Below are positions 8,935 through 17,467 of a stretch of 64,000 nucleotides of DNA, piece by piece. Origin of the DNA: Alistipes sp. Zagget8 (GTDB lineage Bacteria > Bacteroidota > Bacteroidia > Bacteroidales > Rikenellaceae). The notes beneath the pieces are model-generated. The model worked only from the letters and a program-made list of their open reading frames with translations. It was not told the DNA's origin and did no database searches. The translations under genes and the position numbers were made by a program. Numbering within the stretch: the stretch's first letter is position 1; the number at the start of each line of letters is the position of its first letter. The stretch is from positions 1 to 64,000 of the forward strand of contig MSHJ01000009.1 in assembly GCA_001941065.1 (NCBI GenBank). The letters are read 5' to 3'.

Positions 8935-9516
8935 CTATTTTTCAATCGAATGGAGGAATTCGGCCAGTTTGCGCACGGCGCGGGCGCGGTGCGAGACGGC
9001 GTTTTTCTCGTCGGTGGTCATCTCGGCGAAGGTCTTCGCATAGCCGTCGGGGATGAACAGCGGGTCGAAACCGAAACCTTCGTGCCCGGTTTCGCGGTCG
9101 ATGATCCGGCCCTCGACGATGCCTTCGAAAAGGTGCTCCTCGCCGCCGAGAAGCAGCGAAATGACCGTGCGGAAACGCGCCCGGCGGTTTTCCACGCCTT
9201 CGAGGTTTTTCAGCAGCAGGCGGTTGTTGGCCTCGAAATCGTGGCCGTCGGTGGCGTAGCGGGCCGAATGCACGCCCGGGGCGCCGCCCAGCGCCTCGAC
9301 CTCCAGTCCCGTGTCGTCGGCGAAGCAGTCGAGTCCGGTGCGGTCGCGCAGGTAGTGCGACTTTTGCGAGGCGTTGCCCTCGAGGGTCTCCTGTTCTTCG
9401 GGAATCTCCTCCGTGACGCCGCAGTCGCGGGGCGTCAGCAGCGTGTAGGCGTCGCCCAGCACGGCCTGTACCTCCATGAGCTTGTGGGCGTTATTCGTGG
9501 CGAAAACAATTTTCAT
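8935..9516 (-). CDS. rdgB: RdgB/HAM1-family non-canonical purine NTP pyrophosphatase
   Basis: 193 aa, starting at ATG 9516 ([16 protein letters not shown]); the longer frame lacks a better start. It hydrolyses dITP, dXTP and ITP to monophosphates, cleaning the nucleotide pool. Signature segments: FATNNAHK (phosphate-binding), [50 protein letters not shown] and [10 protein letters not shown]. The downstream oxidoreductase starts 4 nt after its stop. Confidence 0.94.
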   Translation of the reverse strand: MKIVFATNNAHKLMEVQAVLGDAYTLLTPRDCGVTEEIPEEQETLEGNASQKSHYLRDRTGLDCFADDTGLEVEALGGAPGVHSARYATDGHDFEANNRLLLKNLEGVENRRARFRTVISLLLGGEEHLFEGIVEGRIIDRETGHEGFGFDPLFIPDGYAKTFAEMTTDEKNAVSHRARAVRKLAEFLHSIEK

Positions 9517-9541
9517 GGGGTGAAATTTTTCGTAAAAATAC

Positions 9542-10192
9542 TTATTTTTCCGCAATCCCCGAAGCGGTCGCTTCCCGGACCGCCCGGGCAAATTCGTAGT
9601 GTTCGTAACGTCCGCGGACAACGCCGCCGCCGAGGAGGTAAAAGTCGTCGCAGATACCGTCGAGCTCCGCCAGCCGGGCGGCGGCGAGCACCGTGCGGCC
9701 GTCCGATCCGAGCTGCAGAATCAGCTGCCGGAGCATGAAGGCGCTCTCGACGTCGAGTCCGCGAAAGGGTTCGTCGAGCAACAGGACCCGTTTGCGGGAC
9801 ATCAGCAGCAGGACCAGCGCCAGCCGTTTCCGCTCCGCTTCGGGGAGCGCCGCGGCTTCCGTGTCGAGGGGCACCGGGAAACGCCGGAGCATGGACGCAG
9901 GGTCCGATTCGGGGTTATGACGCCGCACAAGATCGAGGTGGTCGCGGACGGTCAGCCCGGGCCAGAAGCGGGGTTCGGCCTCCAGAAAGGCCACGTCGCA
10001 CCGCCGCAGGGGGTGTCCGCCGGATGTTATGCGTCCCGCGTCGGGGCTGACGAGTCCGTACAACGCTTTCAGCAGGACGCTCCGCCCTTCGCCCGCGATG
10101 CCGTGGACGGCATTTGCCGGAAGGTGCATCGTCACCCCGTCGAGAAGCGTCCGCTCCCCGTCGCAAATCCGGAGGGCGTCAATTGTAATCAT
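9542..10192 (-). CDS. degenerate ABC-transporter-type ATP-binding protein
   Basis: 216 aa with the ABC nucleotide-binding fold of the GldA-like subgroup, but several key motifs are altered. The Walker A equals [10 protein letters not shown], with Arg in place of the essential Lys. The signature motif reads LPEAERKR, lacking the LSGGQ glycines. The H-loop region reads [11 protein letters not shown] without a His. Walker B (RVLLLDEPF) and D-loop (GLDVES) are kept. It overlaps the upstream membrane-protein gene by 14 nt, so the two probably form one complex. Either a catalytically dead or very unusual ATPase. Substrate unknown. Confidence 0.75.
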   Translation of the reverse strand: MITIDALRICDGERTLLDGVTMHLPANAVHGIAGEGRSVLLKALYGLVSPDAGRITSGGHPLRRCDVAFLEAEPRFWPGLTVRDHLDLVRRHNPESDPASMLRRFPVPLDTEAAALPEAERKRLALVLLLMSRKRVLLLDEPFRGLDVESAFMLRQLILQLGSDGRTVLAAARLAELDGICDDFYLLGGGVVRGRYEHYEFARAVREATASGIAEK

Positions 10193-10769
10193 AGAGGTAG
10201 CGGTTGAGGTTGCGTTCGGCCCGGAGGAGATAGCTCACCATGAGGCAGAGGCTCAGCGGCAGCAGGGGCGGGACCAGGAATCCCGCGGCGCCCAGCCTTG
10301 CGGCCAGCGGCCAGCGCGGGGATTCGTCCGCCGCATCGTAGCGGGCGTATTTGGCCGTGACGAAATAGAGCAGTGCCAGCGCCGCGAGCGGGGCCCATGC
10401 CGCGGCCATCCAGGCCGAGCGGGGCTGTGCGAGGAGGGTCAGCGCAGCAAAAGGCGCTGTCAGAAGGAAATAGTTGCGCCAGGCCGTGAGGACCTTGCGG
10501 GTAAGAAAGCGGGCGGCGCCCTTTTCGGGCAGCAGCAGGAGTTGCAGGGGCTCGTTCGCGGCGTAGAACGCCCCGCAGGCCACCGCTGCGAGGCAGAGCG
10601 CCGGAAATCCGGCATAAGGAATGCAGGCGCAGACGGCCAGCACGACGGCCGCGGCAACGACCGCGGCAGGGTGTCGGCGCAGACCGGCGGTCCACTCGGG
10701 CGACCCGCCGAACACGCCCGGGCGCACCAGTCGCCCGGAGTAGATATGCCGCACTTTTTCGGAAGGCAT
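10179..10769 (-). CDS. multi-pass membrane protein, putative partner of the degenerate ABC ATPase
   Basis: 196 aa with about five to six hydrophobic segments (for example AAVVAAAVVLAVCAC, ALCLAAVACGAFYA, YFLLTAPFAALTLLA, AAAWAPLAALALLYFV, GFLVPPLLPLSLCLMVSY). I recognise no family. The 3' end overlaps the ATPase gene, and the start lies 2 nt after the HAD gene's stop, so translation is probably coupled. A permease role is inferred from this position only. Confidence 0.6.
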   Translation of the reverse strand: MPSEKVRHIYSGRLVRPGVFGGSPEWTAGLRRHPAAVVAAAVVLAVCACIPYAGFPALCLAAVACGAFYAANEPLQLLLLPEKGAARFLTRKVLTAWRNYFLLTAPFAALTLLAQPRSAWMAAAWAPLAALALLYFVTAKYARYDAADESPRWPLAARLGAAGFLVPPLLPLSLCLMVSYLLRAERNLNRYLYDYN

Positions 10770-10771
10770 GG

Positions 10772-11611
10772 TTATCGGACGACCTCCAGTTTTTCGAGTT
10801 TGTCGTCGAGGTCGATTTTGTCGATGATGGTCTTTACAAGCACGTCCATCTCCGAATCGGCCCTGTAATCGGCCGGGCAGACATGGCTCACGCGGTTGTC
10901 GTGAATCAGCGAGGCCATCTCTTTGCGGGCGCCTTTCTGGTCGGGGTTGTAGACCGCGATCGAGTGGCCCCCGGAGTTCTTGACCAGCCGCATGCAGGGG
11001 ATGTCGGTGGTTCCGTCGCCCACGTAGATCATGTGCGTGAACGGCACGGGACGCTCGTTCTCGGGGATGTAACGGTTGACCATCTTCGAATCGAAAACCG
11101 ACTCGACGCCCTTGTTGATCTTGAAGATAAACTGCGTCTTGTTGGTGTAGTTGACCGCCACGGCAGGCCAGTAGGCGATGCCGTCCACGTCGTAAAGGAA
11201 CGAGCAGGCGTAAATCTTACGGAATTCGTGGGCGATCTCCGTGCCTTCGATAATCTCCTTCATCCCCGAAGAGTTGATGTAGTGCAGGATGCGGATACCC
11301 CGCTCGGCGCCGTAGGCGTTGATGCGGGAAAACCACTCCTTGACCCCGGCGAAGAGCGTCACGCGGCGTCCCGAATCCTGAAACGCCTCGCGGCGCAGCG
11401 ACAATCCCTTCGACTTGGCCTCCTGGATCATCCGGGCCATGTACGTCAGAACCATGTCGGCGTCCTGCTCCTCGGCCAGCGTGTTGGCCTCGGTCCAGAA
11501 CTCCTTGTTGCTCTTGCCGACGGCCGGAATGAAATCGTACTCCTGCATATTGCCCGGAGCCAGCGTGCCGTCGAAATCGTAGATGAGTGCTATGGTGAAT
11601 CTGAATTCCAT
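10772..11611 (-). CDS. HAD-superfamily phosphatase
   Basis: 279 aa from ATG 11611. HAD motifs: YDFDGTLAP (motif I, nucleophile Asp), YINSSGMKE (motif II Ser), a Lys in the SKMVN region (motif III) and YVGDGTTDIP (motif IV). A cap domain lies between motifs I and II. The substrate is unknown; HAD enzymes of this size dephosphorylate small molecules. First gene of the minus-strand run (HAD, membrane protein, ABC-like, rdgB, oxidoreductase, folE), driven by the promoter at 11665-11672, whose downstream leader carries a palindrome. Confidence 0.85.
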   Translation of the reverse strand: MEFRFTIALIYDFDGTLAPGNMQEYDFIPAVGKSNKEFWTEANTLAEEQDADMVLTYMARMIQEAKSKGLSLRREAFQDSGRRVTLFAGVKEWFSRINAYGAERGIRILHYINSSGMKEIIEGTEIAHEFRKIYACSFLYDVDGIAYWPAVAVNYTNKTQFIFKINKGVESVFDSKMVNRYIPENERPVPFTHMIYVGDGTTDIPCMRLVKNSGGHSIAVYNPDQKGARKEMASLIHDNRVSHVCPADYRADSEMDVLVKTIIDKIDLDDKLEKLEVVR

Positions 11612-11634
11612 CGGTTTCAAGATTTTGATTCTAA

Positions 11635-11672
11635 CTAATAAAAGGGTCGTTACGACCCCGACACCAAAGATA
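11635..11672 (-). promoter_or_regulatory. HAD promoter -7 element and downstream palindrome (copy A of a two-copy element)
   Basis: On the minus strand TATCTTTG (11672-11665) is followed by GTGTCG, then the dyad GGGTCGTAACGACCC (11658-11644) and TTTTATTA (11643-11636). A possible -33 TTG lies 20 bp upstream. Copy B of this arrangement is at 58706-58736. A hairpin plus T tract here could act as an attenuator, or the dyad could be an operator at about +10. Confidence 0.6.
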
Positions 11673-11684
11673 GGATTTTTTTAC

Positions 11685-11692
11685 TACTTTTG
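11685..11692 (+). promoter_or_regulatory. -7 promoter element for the nitroreductase
   Basis: TACTTTTG lies 28 nt before ATG 11721. This promoter faces away from, and nearly touches, the HAD promoter. Confidence 0.5.
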
Positions 11693-11720
11693 CAAGAACC
11701 GTACGAAAACGCAAAAGATT

Positions 11721-12251
11721 ATGGAATTCAAGGAATTGATTGCAAAACGCCGCTCGGTGCGCAAATTCTCCGACCGACCGGTCCCCCGCGAGGTCGTGGA
11801 CCGCATCCTCGCCGAAGCCCTCACGGCCCCTTCGGCCCGCAATACACGTTCGACACGTCTCCTGGTGGTCGACGATCCCGCGCTGGTGGCCCGCATGGCC
11901 GACATGCGCGACTACGGGTCGGGATTCCTGACGGGTGCGCCGCTGGCCATCGTGGTGCTGGGCGACACCGCGTCGAGCGACCTGTGGCGCGAGAACGCCG
12001 CGATCACGGCAACGGTGGTGCAGCTGGCCTGCGTCGACGAGGGGCTGGCATCGTGCTGGGTGCACATCAACGGACGCCCCCGCCGCAAGGACGCTCCCGA
12101 AGGGGAGAAGGCCGCCGATTACCTGCGGACATTCCTACCCATCCCCGACGGCTGTGAACCCCTCTGCGCCATCGCCGCGGGGTATTCGGATTTCACGCCC
12201 GCTCCGCTGCCCGCTGCGGACGACGAGGCGCGAATTATCCGCCTGAAATAG
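11721..12251 (+). CDS. nitroreductase-family FMN-dependent oxidoreductase
   Basis: 176 aa from ATG 11721. The N-terminal motif MEFKELIAKRRSVRKFSDRPV and ALTAPSARNTRSTRLLVVDD form the FMN-binding site of NfsA/NfsB-like proteins. The C-terminal AIAAGYSDFTPAPLP carries the family's GY segment. It probably uses NAD(P)H and FMN to reduce quinones, nitro compounds or similar acceptors. It is divergent from the HAD gene and ends at a shared terminator with polA. Confidence 0.9.
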   Translation: MEFKELIAKRRSVRKFSDRPVPREVVDRILAEALTAPSARNTRSTRLLVVDDPALVARMADMRDYGSGFLTGAPLAIVVLGDTASSDLWRENAAITATVVQLACVDEGLASCWVHINGRPRRKDAPEGEKAADYLRTFLPIPDGCEPLCAIAAGYSDFTPAPLPAADDEARIIRLK

Positions 12252-12261
12252 CCCCTGACAA

Positions 12262-12290
12262 AAAATCGCCCTCCGGAAGAGGGCGATTTT
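12262..12290. terminator. bidirectional terminator between nitroreductase and polA
   Basis: A 12-bp stem (12262-12273 with 12279-12290), loop CGGAA, T run on both strands. Confidence 0.85.
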
Positions 12291-12309
12291 CAGTTTCAAT
12301 ATACTGCGG

Positions 12310-15186
12310 TCAATGCGCTTCGAGCCAGTTATCGCCGACCCCGGCGTCGGCGATGAGCCGCACCTTGAGCTTCGCCGCGGACTCCATACACTCGGTGACG
12401 ATGGCCGTGACGCGCTCCTGCTCCGAGCGGAGCATATCCACGACCAATTCGTCATGCACCTGCAGGATCACCCGCGAGCGGATGCCCTCGGCGGCAAAAC
12501 GACGGTGGACGTCGATCATGGCAATCTTCATGATGTCGGCCGCGGAGCCCTGAATCGGGGCGTTCACGGCATTGCGCTCGGCCAGGCCGCGTGCCACGGC
12601 GTTGTGCGACGAAATATCGTTGAGGTAGCGGCGGCGGCCGAAGATCGTCGACACGAAGCCCTCCTCCCGGGCCTTTTCGACCACGTTGTCCATATACTCC
12701 TTGACCTTGGGATAGGAGGCAAAATAACCGTCGATAATGTCCTTGGCCTCCTTGCGGGGAATTTCGAGCCGCTGGCTCAGTCCGAAGGCCGAGATGCCGT
12801 AGATGATGCCGAAATTGGCCGTTTTGGCCCGTCTTCGCTCCTCGGAGGTCACCTCTTCCAACGTCTTGTTGAACAGTTTGGCAGCCGTGGCCGAATGGAT
12901 GTCCTCGCCGTGCTCGAAGGCCGCGATCAGCGACTCGTCGCCCGAAAGGTGGGCCATCAGGCGCAGTTCGACCTGGCTGTAGTCGGCCGAAAGCAGCAGG
13001 TGGTCGTCGTCCGAAGGAATGAACGCCTTGCGGATGCGGCGGCCCATGTCGTCGCGAACGGGGATGTTCTGCAGGTTGGGATTCGTCGACGAAAGGCGTC
13101 CGGTGGCCGTCACGGCCTGGTTGAACGAGGTGTGGATGCGCCCCGTGGAGCGGTTGACCAGCTGGGGCAGCGCCTCGACATAGGTCGAAAGCAGTTTCTT
13201 GACGCCCCGGTACTCGAGGATCAGGTCCACGATGCGGTGTTTGCGGGCGAACGACTGGAGGTAGTCCTCGTCGGTGCAGAACTGCTTGGTCTTGGTCATC
13301 TTGGGCTTCTCGGCGATGCGCATCTTCGCAAACAGCACCTCGCCCAGCTGGCGGGCGGAATTGATGTTCAGGTTGGATTCGCCCGCTTCGGTGCGAATCG
13401 CCGCCTCCAGTTCGGCCAGCTTGCGGTTCAGTTCGACGGCATAGACGGCCAGCGCCCCGGTGTCGATCCTTACGCCCGCCATCTCGATGTCGGCCAGCAC
13501 GGCGATCATCGGCTCCTCGACCTCGAAATAGAGGTGCTGGAGGCCGATCTGCTCGACCATGGGGTAGAGCACCTGCTTGAGCCGGAACGTCACGTCGGCA
13601 TCCTCGGCGGCATACTCCTTGACGCGCTCGATGTTCACCAGGTCCATCGTCAGCTGCTTCGAGCCCTTGCCGATCAGCGATTCGATCTCGATGGGCTTGT
13701 AGTTGAGATACCGCTCCGAAAGGGCGTTCATATTATGGCGCGACTCGGGGTCGAGCAGGTAGTGGAGAATCATCGTGTCGTACTTGCGGCCCCGGATCTC
13801 GATCCCCAGCCGGCGCAGCACCATCAAATCGAATTTGATGTTCTGGCCGATCTTGGCGACGTTTTCATTCTCGAACAGCGGCCGCACGATCTCCGTATAT
13901 TCGGGCGTGTCCTCCTCCCTGAAGGGGACGTACCACGCCTTATGCGGCTCCACGGCGAGCGACAGACCCACAATGCGGTCGTTGAAGATGTCAAGCCCGG
14001 TGGTCTCCGTGTCGAAGCAGAACTCCGCATACCGCCCGACCTCGGCAATCACCTCGCGCAGCTGTGCGGCGCTCTCGACGAGCGTATATTCGTGGGGCGT
14101 GGTCTGAGCCGTCGCCAGCTGCATCGCATCGGCTTCGGCCTGCAGTTCGGCGACGGGAACCTCCCGGACCTCGGGCATCTGCACCACGGGATCGCCGAAC
14201 AGGTTGCCCTGGCCCACCAGCGCGGCCTTCTTCGCGGCGGCGGATTTGGCACGGGCCATTTCGGCCAGCTGGGTCTGCGCCTCCTGCCGGGGGCCTTCGG
14301 GAAGCGCCTCGGGCGGCGCGAGGTTGGCAAGGTCGTTCATGAAAGCCTTGAAATCGAGCTCGGCAAAGACCCCGCGCAGTTCGTCGATATGCGGTTCGCA
14401 GACCGTGAGGTCCTCCTCGCGGAAGGGAATCGGCACGTCGAGACAAATCGTCGTCAGACGCTTGGCCAGCCGCAGGTTATCGGCCCATTCGGCGATCTTC
14501 TCGCCCTGCTTTCCCTTGATTTTCGAGACGTTGTCGAGGATATTCTCGACCGTTCCCCACTCCTGCACCAGTTTGCAGGCGCTCTTTTCGCCGATGCCCG
14601 GCACACCGGGGATGTTGTCCGAGGCGTCGCCCCACAGCGCGAGGATGTCGCGCACCAGTTGGGGATCGTCGATGCCGTATTTCTCGCGGATGGCCTCGCG
14701 GCCCACGATCTCGATGCTTCCCTCGGCGCCCCGCTGCTTGTAGATGTGGCAGTTGTCACGCACGAGCTGGCCGTAGTCCTTGTCGGGAGTCACCATATAA
14801 ACATCGTATCCCGCTTCGACGCCCTTTTGTGAAAGGGTTCCGATCACGTCGTCGGCCTCGTAGCCCGCAACCTCGAGAATCGGAATGCACATCGCCTCGA
14901 GCACCCGCTTGACATAGGGCACCGAAAGCAGGATGTCTTCGGGCGTCTCGGAACGATTCGCCTTGTATTCCGGAAAGATGTCGCGGCGGAAACTGCCGCC
15001 CTTGGGGTCGAAGGCCACGCCCAGCAGGTCGGGCCTCTCGCGTTTCTGGATGTCGCGCAGGAATTTCACGAATCCGAACACCACGGAGGTGTTCATCCCC
15101 GCGCGGTTGCGCATGGGGCGTCCCAGAAAAGCATAGTAATACTTGAAAATCAACGCATAGGCGTCGACCAGAAAGAGTTTTTTCAT
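12310..15186 (-). CDS. polA: DNA polymerase I
   Basis: 958 aa. It fills gaps and removes RNA primers during replication and repair. Three domains: 5'-3' exonuclease (LFLVDAYALIFKYYYAFLGRP, VAGYEADDVIGTLSQ, LWGDASDNIPGVPGIGEKSA), a 3'-5' proofreading domain with intact acidic residues (FDTETTGLD near residue 395) and the family A polymerase (SADYSQVELRLMAHLS motif A, AKTANFGIIYGISAFGLSQ motif B, ILQVHDELVVD motif C). Length is normal for the Bacteroidetes. queD ends 37 nt upstream in the same orientation, so queD-polA may be one transcript. Confidence 0.97.
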   Translation of the reverse strand: MKKLFLVDAYALIFKYYYAFLGRPMRNRAGMNTSVVFGFVKFLRDIQKRERPDLLGVAFDPKGGSFRRDIFPEYKANRSETPEDILLSVPYVKRVLEAMCIPILEVAGYEADDVIGTLSQKGVEAGYDVYMVTPDKDYGQLVRDNCHIYKQRGAEGSIEIVGREAIREKYGIDDPQLVRDILALWGDASDNIPGVPGIGEKSACKLVQEWGTVENILDNVSKIKGKQGEKIAEWADNLRLAKRLTTICLDVPIPFREEDLTVCEPHIDELRGVFAELDFKAFMNDLANLAPPEALPEGPRQEAQTQLAEMARAKSAAAKKAALVGQGNLFGDPVVQMPEVREVPVAELQAEADAMQLATAQTTPHEYTLVESAAQLREVIAEVGRYAEFCFDTETTGLDIFNDRIVGLSLAVEPHKAWYVPFREEDTPEYTEIVRPLFENENVAKIGQNIKFDLMVLRRLGIEIRGRKYDTMILHYLLDPESRHNMNALSERYLNYKPIEIESLIGKGSKQLTMDLVNIERVKEYAAEDADVTFRLKQVLYPMVEQIGLQHLYFEVEEPMIAVLADIEMAGVRIDTGALAVYAVELNRKLAELEAAIRTEAGESNLNINSARQLGEVLFAKMRIAEKPKMTKTKQFCTDEDYLQSFARKHRIVDLILEYRGVKKLLSTYVEALPQLVNRSTGRIHTSFNQAVTATGRLSSTNPNLQNIPVRDDMGRRIRKAFIPSDDDHLLLSADYSQVELRLMAHLSGDESLIAAFEHGEDIHSATAAKLFNKTLEEVTSEERRRAKTANFGIIYGISAFGLSQRLEIPRKEAKDIIDGYFASYPKVKEYMDNVVEKAREEGFVSTIFGRRRYLNDISSHNAVARGLAERNAVNAPIQGSAADIMKIAMIDVHRRFAAEGIRSRVILQVHDELVVDMLRSEQERVTAIVTECMESAAKLKVRLIADAGVGDNWLEAH

Positions 15187-15223
15187 ATTAGATTAAGTTG
15201 CGTCACTTGTGTTCGGAGAGGGG

Positions 15224-15676
15224 TCACTCATTGTCTTCCGCAAACCACTCGGCAAATGAGGTTGCGGTTTCGTGCAGCTTGAGCGAATGGAGCGCAACAC
15301 CTTCGGGAAGCCGGACAGCGATGCGGCGGGCGAAATCGGCGAGCATGTTCTCGCACGTGGGCTGGTAATCCACCGTCAGGATGTTGCCGAACCGCGCGGC
15401 AAGCACCCGCCGCAGTTCCGCACCCGACGCCGAATCGCGGAGCACCAGCGCATGGTCGAAACGCGAGACGATCTCCTCGTTCACAATCCGCTTCAGCACC
15501 CCGAAGTCCATCACCATCCCGCACTTGGGATTTTCCACATCTTCGGCCGGAGCGCCTTTCACCGTCACGAACAACCGGTAGGAGTGCCCGTGAATCTCGC
15601 GGCACGGCCCGTCGTACCCGTCGAGGGCGTGCGCCGCCTCGAATGAAAATTCCTTGGTCAATCTGATCACTGTCAT
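15224..15676 (-). CDS. queD: 6-carboxytetrahydropterin synthase (QueD/PTPS family)
   Basis: 150 aa from ATG 15676. It converts dihydroneopterin triphosphate to 6-carboxytetrahydropterin on the way to preQ0 and queuosine. Seen: FEAAHALDGYDGPCREIHGHSYRL with the catalytic Cys and the zinc-binding His residues (His in AAH and in HGH), MVMDFGVLKRIV, RFDHALVL with catalytic Asp-His, and the C-terminal LHETATSFAEW with the substrate-binding Glu. The longer open frame upstream is rejected because a -7 element sits 4 nt before ATG 15676. polA follows. Confidence 0.92.
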   Translation of the reverse strand: MTVIRLTKEFSFEAAHALDGYDGPCREIHGHSYRLFVTVKGAPAEDVENPKCGMVMDFGVLKRIVNEEIVSRFDHALVLRDSASGAELRRVLAARFGNILTVDYQPTCENMLADFARRIAVRLPEGVALHSLKLHETATSFAEWFAEDNE

Positions 15677-15680
15677 ATTG

Positions 15681-15748
15681 CAAAGATAGTGCAAGCCGAG
15701 CGCAAAAGCAAGTTTACTTGCATTTTGCCGAGGCGCAGCCTGTCTAAG
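15681..15748 (-). promoter_or_regulatory. queD promoter embedded in a long imperfect inverted repeat
   Basis: The minus-strand -7 element TATCTTTG (15688-15681) lies at the left edge, and a degenerate inverted copy (GTCTAAG) at the right edge. The arms meet in the perfect GCAAGT-TT-ACTTGC (15708-15721), extended by GCAAAA/TTTTGC with one bulge. Outer GATAGTGC pairs imperfectly with the right arm. The TTG of the -33 region falls inside the central palindrome. Confidence 0.55.
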
Positions 15749-15753
15749 ACGAT

Positions 15754-15804
15754 GCAGGCCGCGGGCAAAACCAACCAATTTGTCGGCTTTTGCCTGCGGC
15801 CTGC
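15754..15804. terminator. inverted repeat between ribulokinase and queD, probable terminator hairpin
   Basis: A 17-bp stem with a single mismatch (15754-15770 with 15788-15804) and a 17-nt loop, 27 nt after the ribulokinase stop. A clear T tract is present only on the plus strand (after 15807), so terminator activity on the minus strand is uncertain. Confidence 0.5.
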
Positions 15805-15830
15805 GGCTTTTATCGATCCGGAACACCCGT

Positions 15831-17456
15831 TTAACGACGCCCTCCGAGTTTCAGATAACGGTCATAAAGACGGTCGTAAATCGCGTGACGTTCCATATCG
15901 GGGAGATATTCGTCCGAGGAACCGGGACACATCGCCCGCTGGGCCTCCGACACCGACCCGTAGAGCCCGGCGGCAACCGCGGCGAACATCGCCGCACCCA
16001 GGGCGCAGGCCTGGTCGCTGGCCACCACCCGGATCGGAACGCCGATGACGTCGGCCATCGTCTGCATCACGAAAGGCGATTTGCGGGCGATGCCGCCGAT
16101 GGCGAGGATGTTGTCGATGGGCACTCCCTCTTCGAGCATCCGTTCGTTGATGGCCCGGGACCCGAAGACCGTCGCTTCGACCAGTGCCTTGTAAATCGCC
16201 GGCGCCGACGTCGCAAGGGTCAGTCCGTCCAGCGCACCCCGCACCCGGGGGTCGGCATCGGGCGTCCGGCGTCCGTTGTGCCAATCGAGCGCCACGGGGT
16301 CCTCGTCCGTCAGGGGCAGCTGTTCGGCTTCGAGGGTCAATTGCTGGAGAATCCGCTCCTCCAGAGCGGCATCGGCGTGCGCCACCTGCCGCAGCGGCCA
16401 CGCCATCACCCTCCGGAACCAGGCATACAAGTCTCCGAAGGCAGCCTGCCCGGCCTCGAAACCGATATATCCGGGCAGCACCGAACCGTCGACCTGGCCG
16501 CAGATGCCGTGCACGGTCCGGTCGCCGACCTCTTCGTAAGTGCCTACCACGATGTCGCACGTCGAGGTTCCCATCACCTTGACCAGCGTTCCGGGGACAA
16601 TCCCGGCTCCGACAGCCCCGACATGGCAGTCGATGGCCCCCACGCCGACGGCAATACCCGCCTTCAGCCCCAGCCGGGCCGCCCACTCGCTGCACAATCG
16701 GCCGACACACGCATCGCCCGTGACGGTCCGGGAGTAGAGGTGCCCACGGAAGATGCCCAGCAACGGATCGACCGCCTCCAGGAATTCCGGTGCGGGAAGC
16801 CCGCCCCACGAGGCGTGCCACATCGCCTTATGCCCCGCCACACAGCGGCTGCGGGCGATGGTTTCGGGCGTCGTGTCGCCGACCAGCAGGGCGCTGATCC
16901 AGTCGCAATGCTCCACCCACGAATAGGTCGCGGCCCGCAGTCCGGGCGAATGGCGCAGGCAATGGAGCATCTTAGCCCACACCCATTCGCAGGAGTAGGT
17001 ACCGCCGCTGTAACGGGTATAGTCGATTTTCCATTTCTTTGCTAAATCGTTTATTTCATCCGCTTCGGCAAGGGCCGTATGGTCTTTCCAGAGGACGAAC
17101 ATCGCATCGGGTTCTTCGGCGAACTCCGGCAGCAGGGCCAGCGGCGTGCCTTTGGCATCGGTCAGCGCCGGGGTCGAGGCCGTGGTGTCGAAGGAGATGC
17201 CGCAAACGGCGTCGGCGACATCGCGTCCGCAAGCCGCCAACGCCTGACGGACAGACGCTTCCAAAGATTCGACGTAATCGAGCGGATGCTGGCGGTAACG
17301 GTTGTGCGCGGGATCGCAGTAAAGCCGTTCGGCCCATCGGGGATAGGCCACCACCGCCGAGGCGAGTTCCGACCCGTCGGCGGCATCGACAACGAGGCAC
17401 CGCACGGAATCGCTCCCGAAATCGACGCCCAAAAGATAGTTGGTTCGAGGTTGCAT
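15831..17456 (-). CDS. araB: ribulokinase, AraB-type FGGY carbohydrate kinase
   Basis: 541 aa. It phosphorylates 2-ketopentoses with ATP; AraB enzymes accept L-ribulose and also D-ribulose. Close to E. coli AraB along the whole length: LLGVDFGSDSVRCLVVD (phosphate loop), PEFAEEPDAMFVLWKDHTA, GHKAMWHASWGGLP, VMGTSTCDIVVG, GICGQVDGSVLPGYIGFEAGQ, LDWHNGRRTPDADPRV and AIGGIARKSPFVMQTM. It follows the DUF6786 gene by 11 nt, and both diverge from lacI. No arabinose isomerase (araA) or araD is in the window; the sugar isomerase present is fucI at 39858. Confidence 0.93.
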   Translation of the reverse strand: MQPRTNYLLGVDFGSDSVRCLVVDAADGSELASAVVAYPRWAERLYCDPAHNRYRQHPLDYVESLEASVRQALAACGRDVADAVCGISFDTTASTPALTDAKGTPLALLPEFAEEPDAMFVLWKDHTALAEADEINDLAKKWKIDYTRYSGGTYSCEWVWAKMLHCLRHSPGLRAATYSWVEHCDWISALLVGDTTPETIARSRCVAGHKAMWHASWGGLPAPEFLEAVDPLLGIFRGHLYSRTVTGDACVGRLCSEWAARLGLKAGIAVGVGAIDCHVGAVGAGIVPGTLVKVMGTSTCDIVVGTYEEVGDRTVHGICGQVDGSVLPGYIGFEAGQAAFGDLYAWFRRVMAWPLRQVAHADAALEERILQQLTLEAEQLPLTDEDPVALDWHNGRRTPDADPRVRGALDGLTLATSAPAIYKALVEATVFGSRAINERMLEEGVPIDNILAIGGIARKSPFVMQTMADVIGVPIRVVASDQACALGAAMFAAVAAGLYGSVSEAQRAMCPGSSDEYLPDMERHAIYDRLYDRYLKLGGRR

Positions 17457-17467
17457 AGTTATTTCGG

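Noticed and set aside
11583-11720. Upstream extension of the nitroreductase by 46 residues
   Set aside because: The extension crosses the divergent promoters and the palindrome and contributes nothing homologous; ATG 11721 begins the conserved family N-terminus.
12313-14832. An 839-codon open frame on the plus strand opposite polA
   Set aside because: polA is unambiguous over this span; the antisense frame has low-complexity composition and no recognisable motif.
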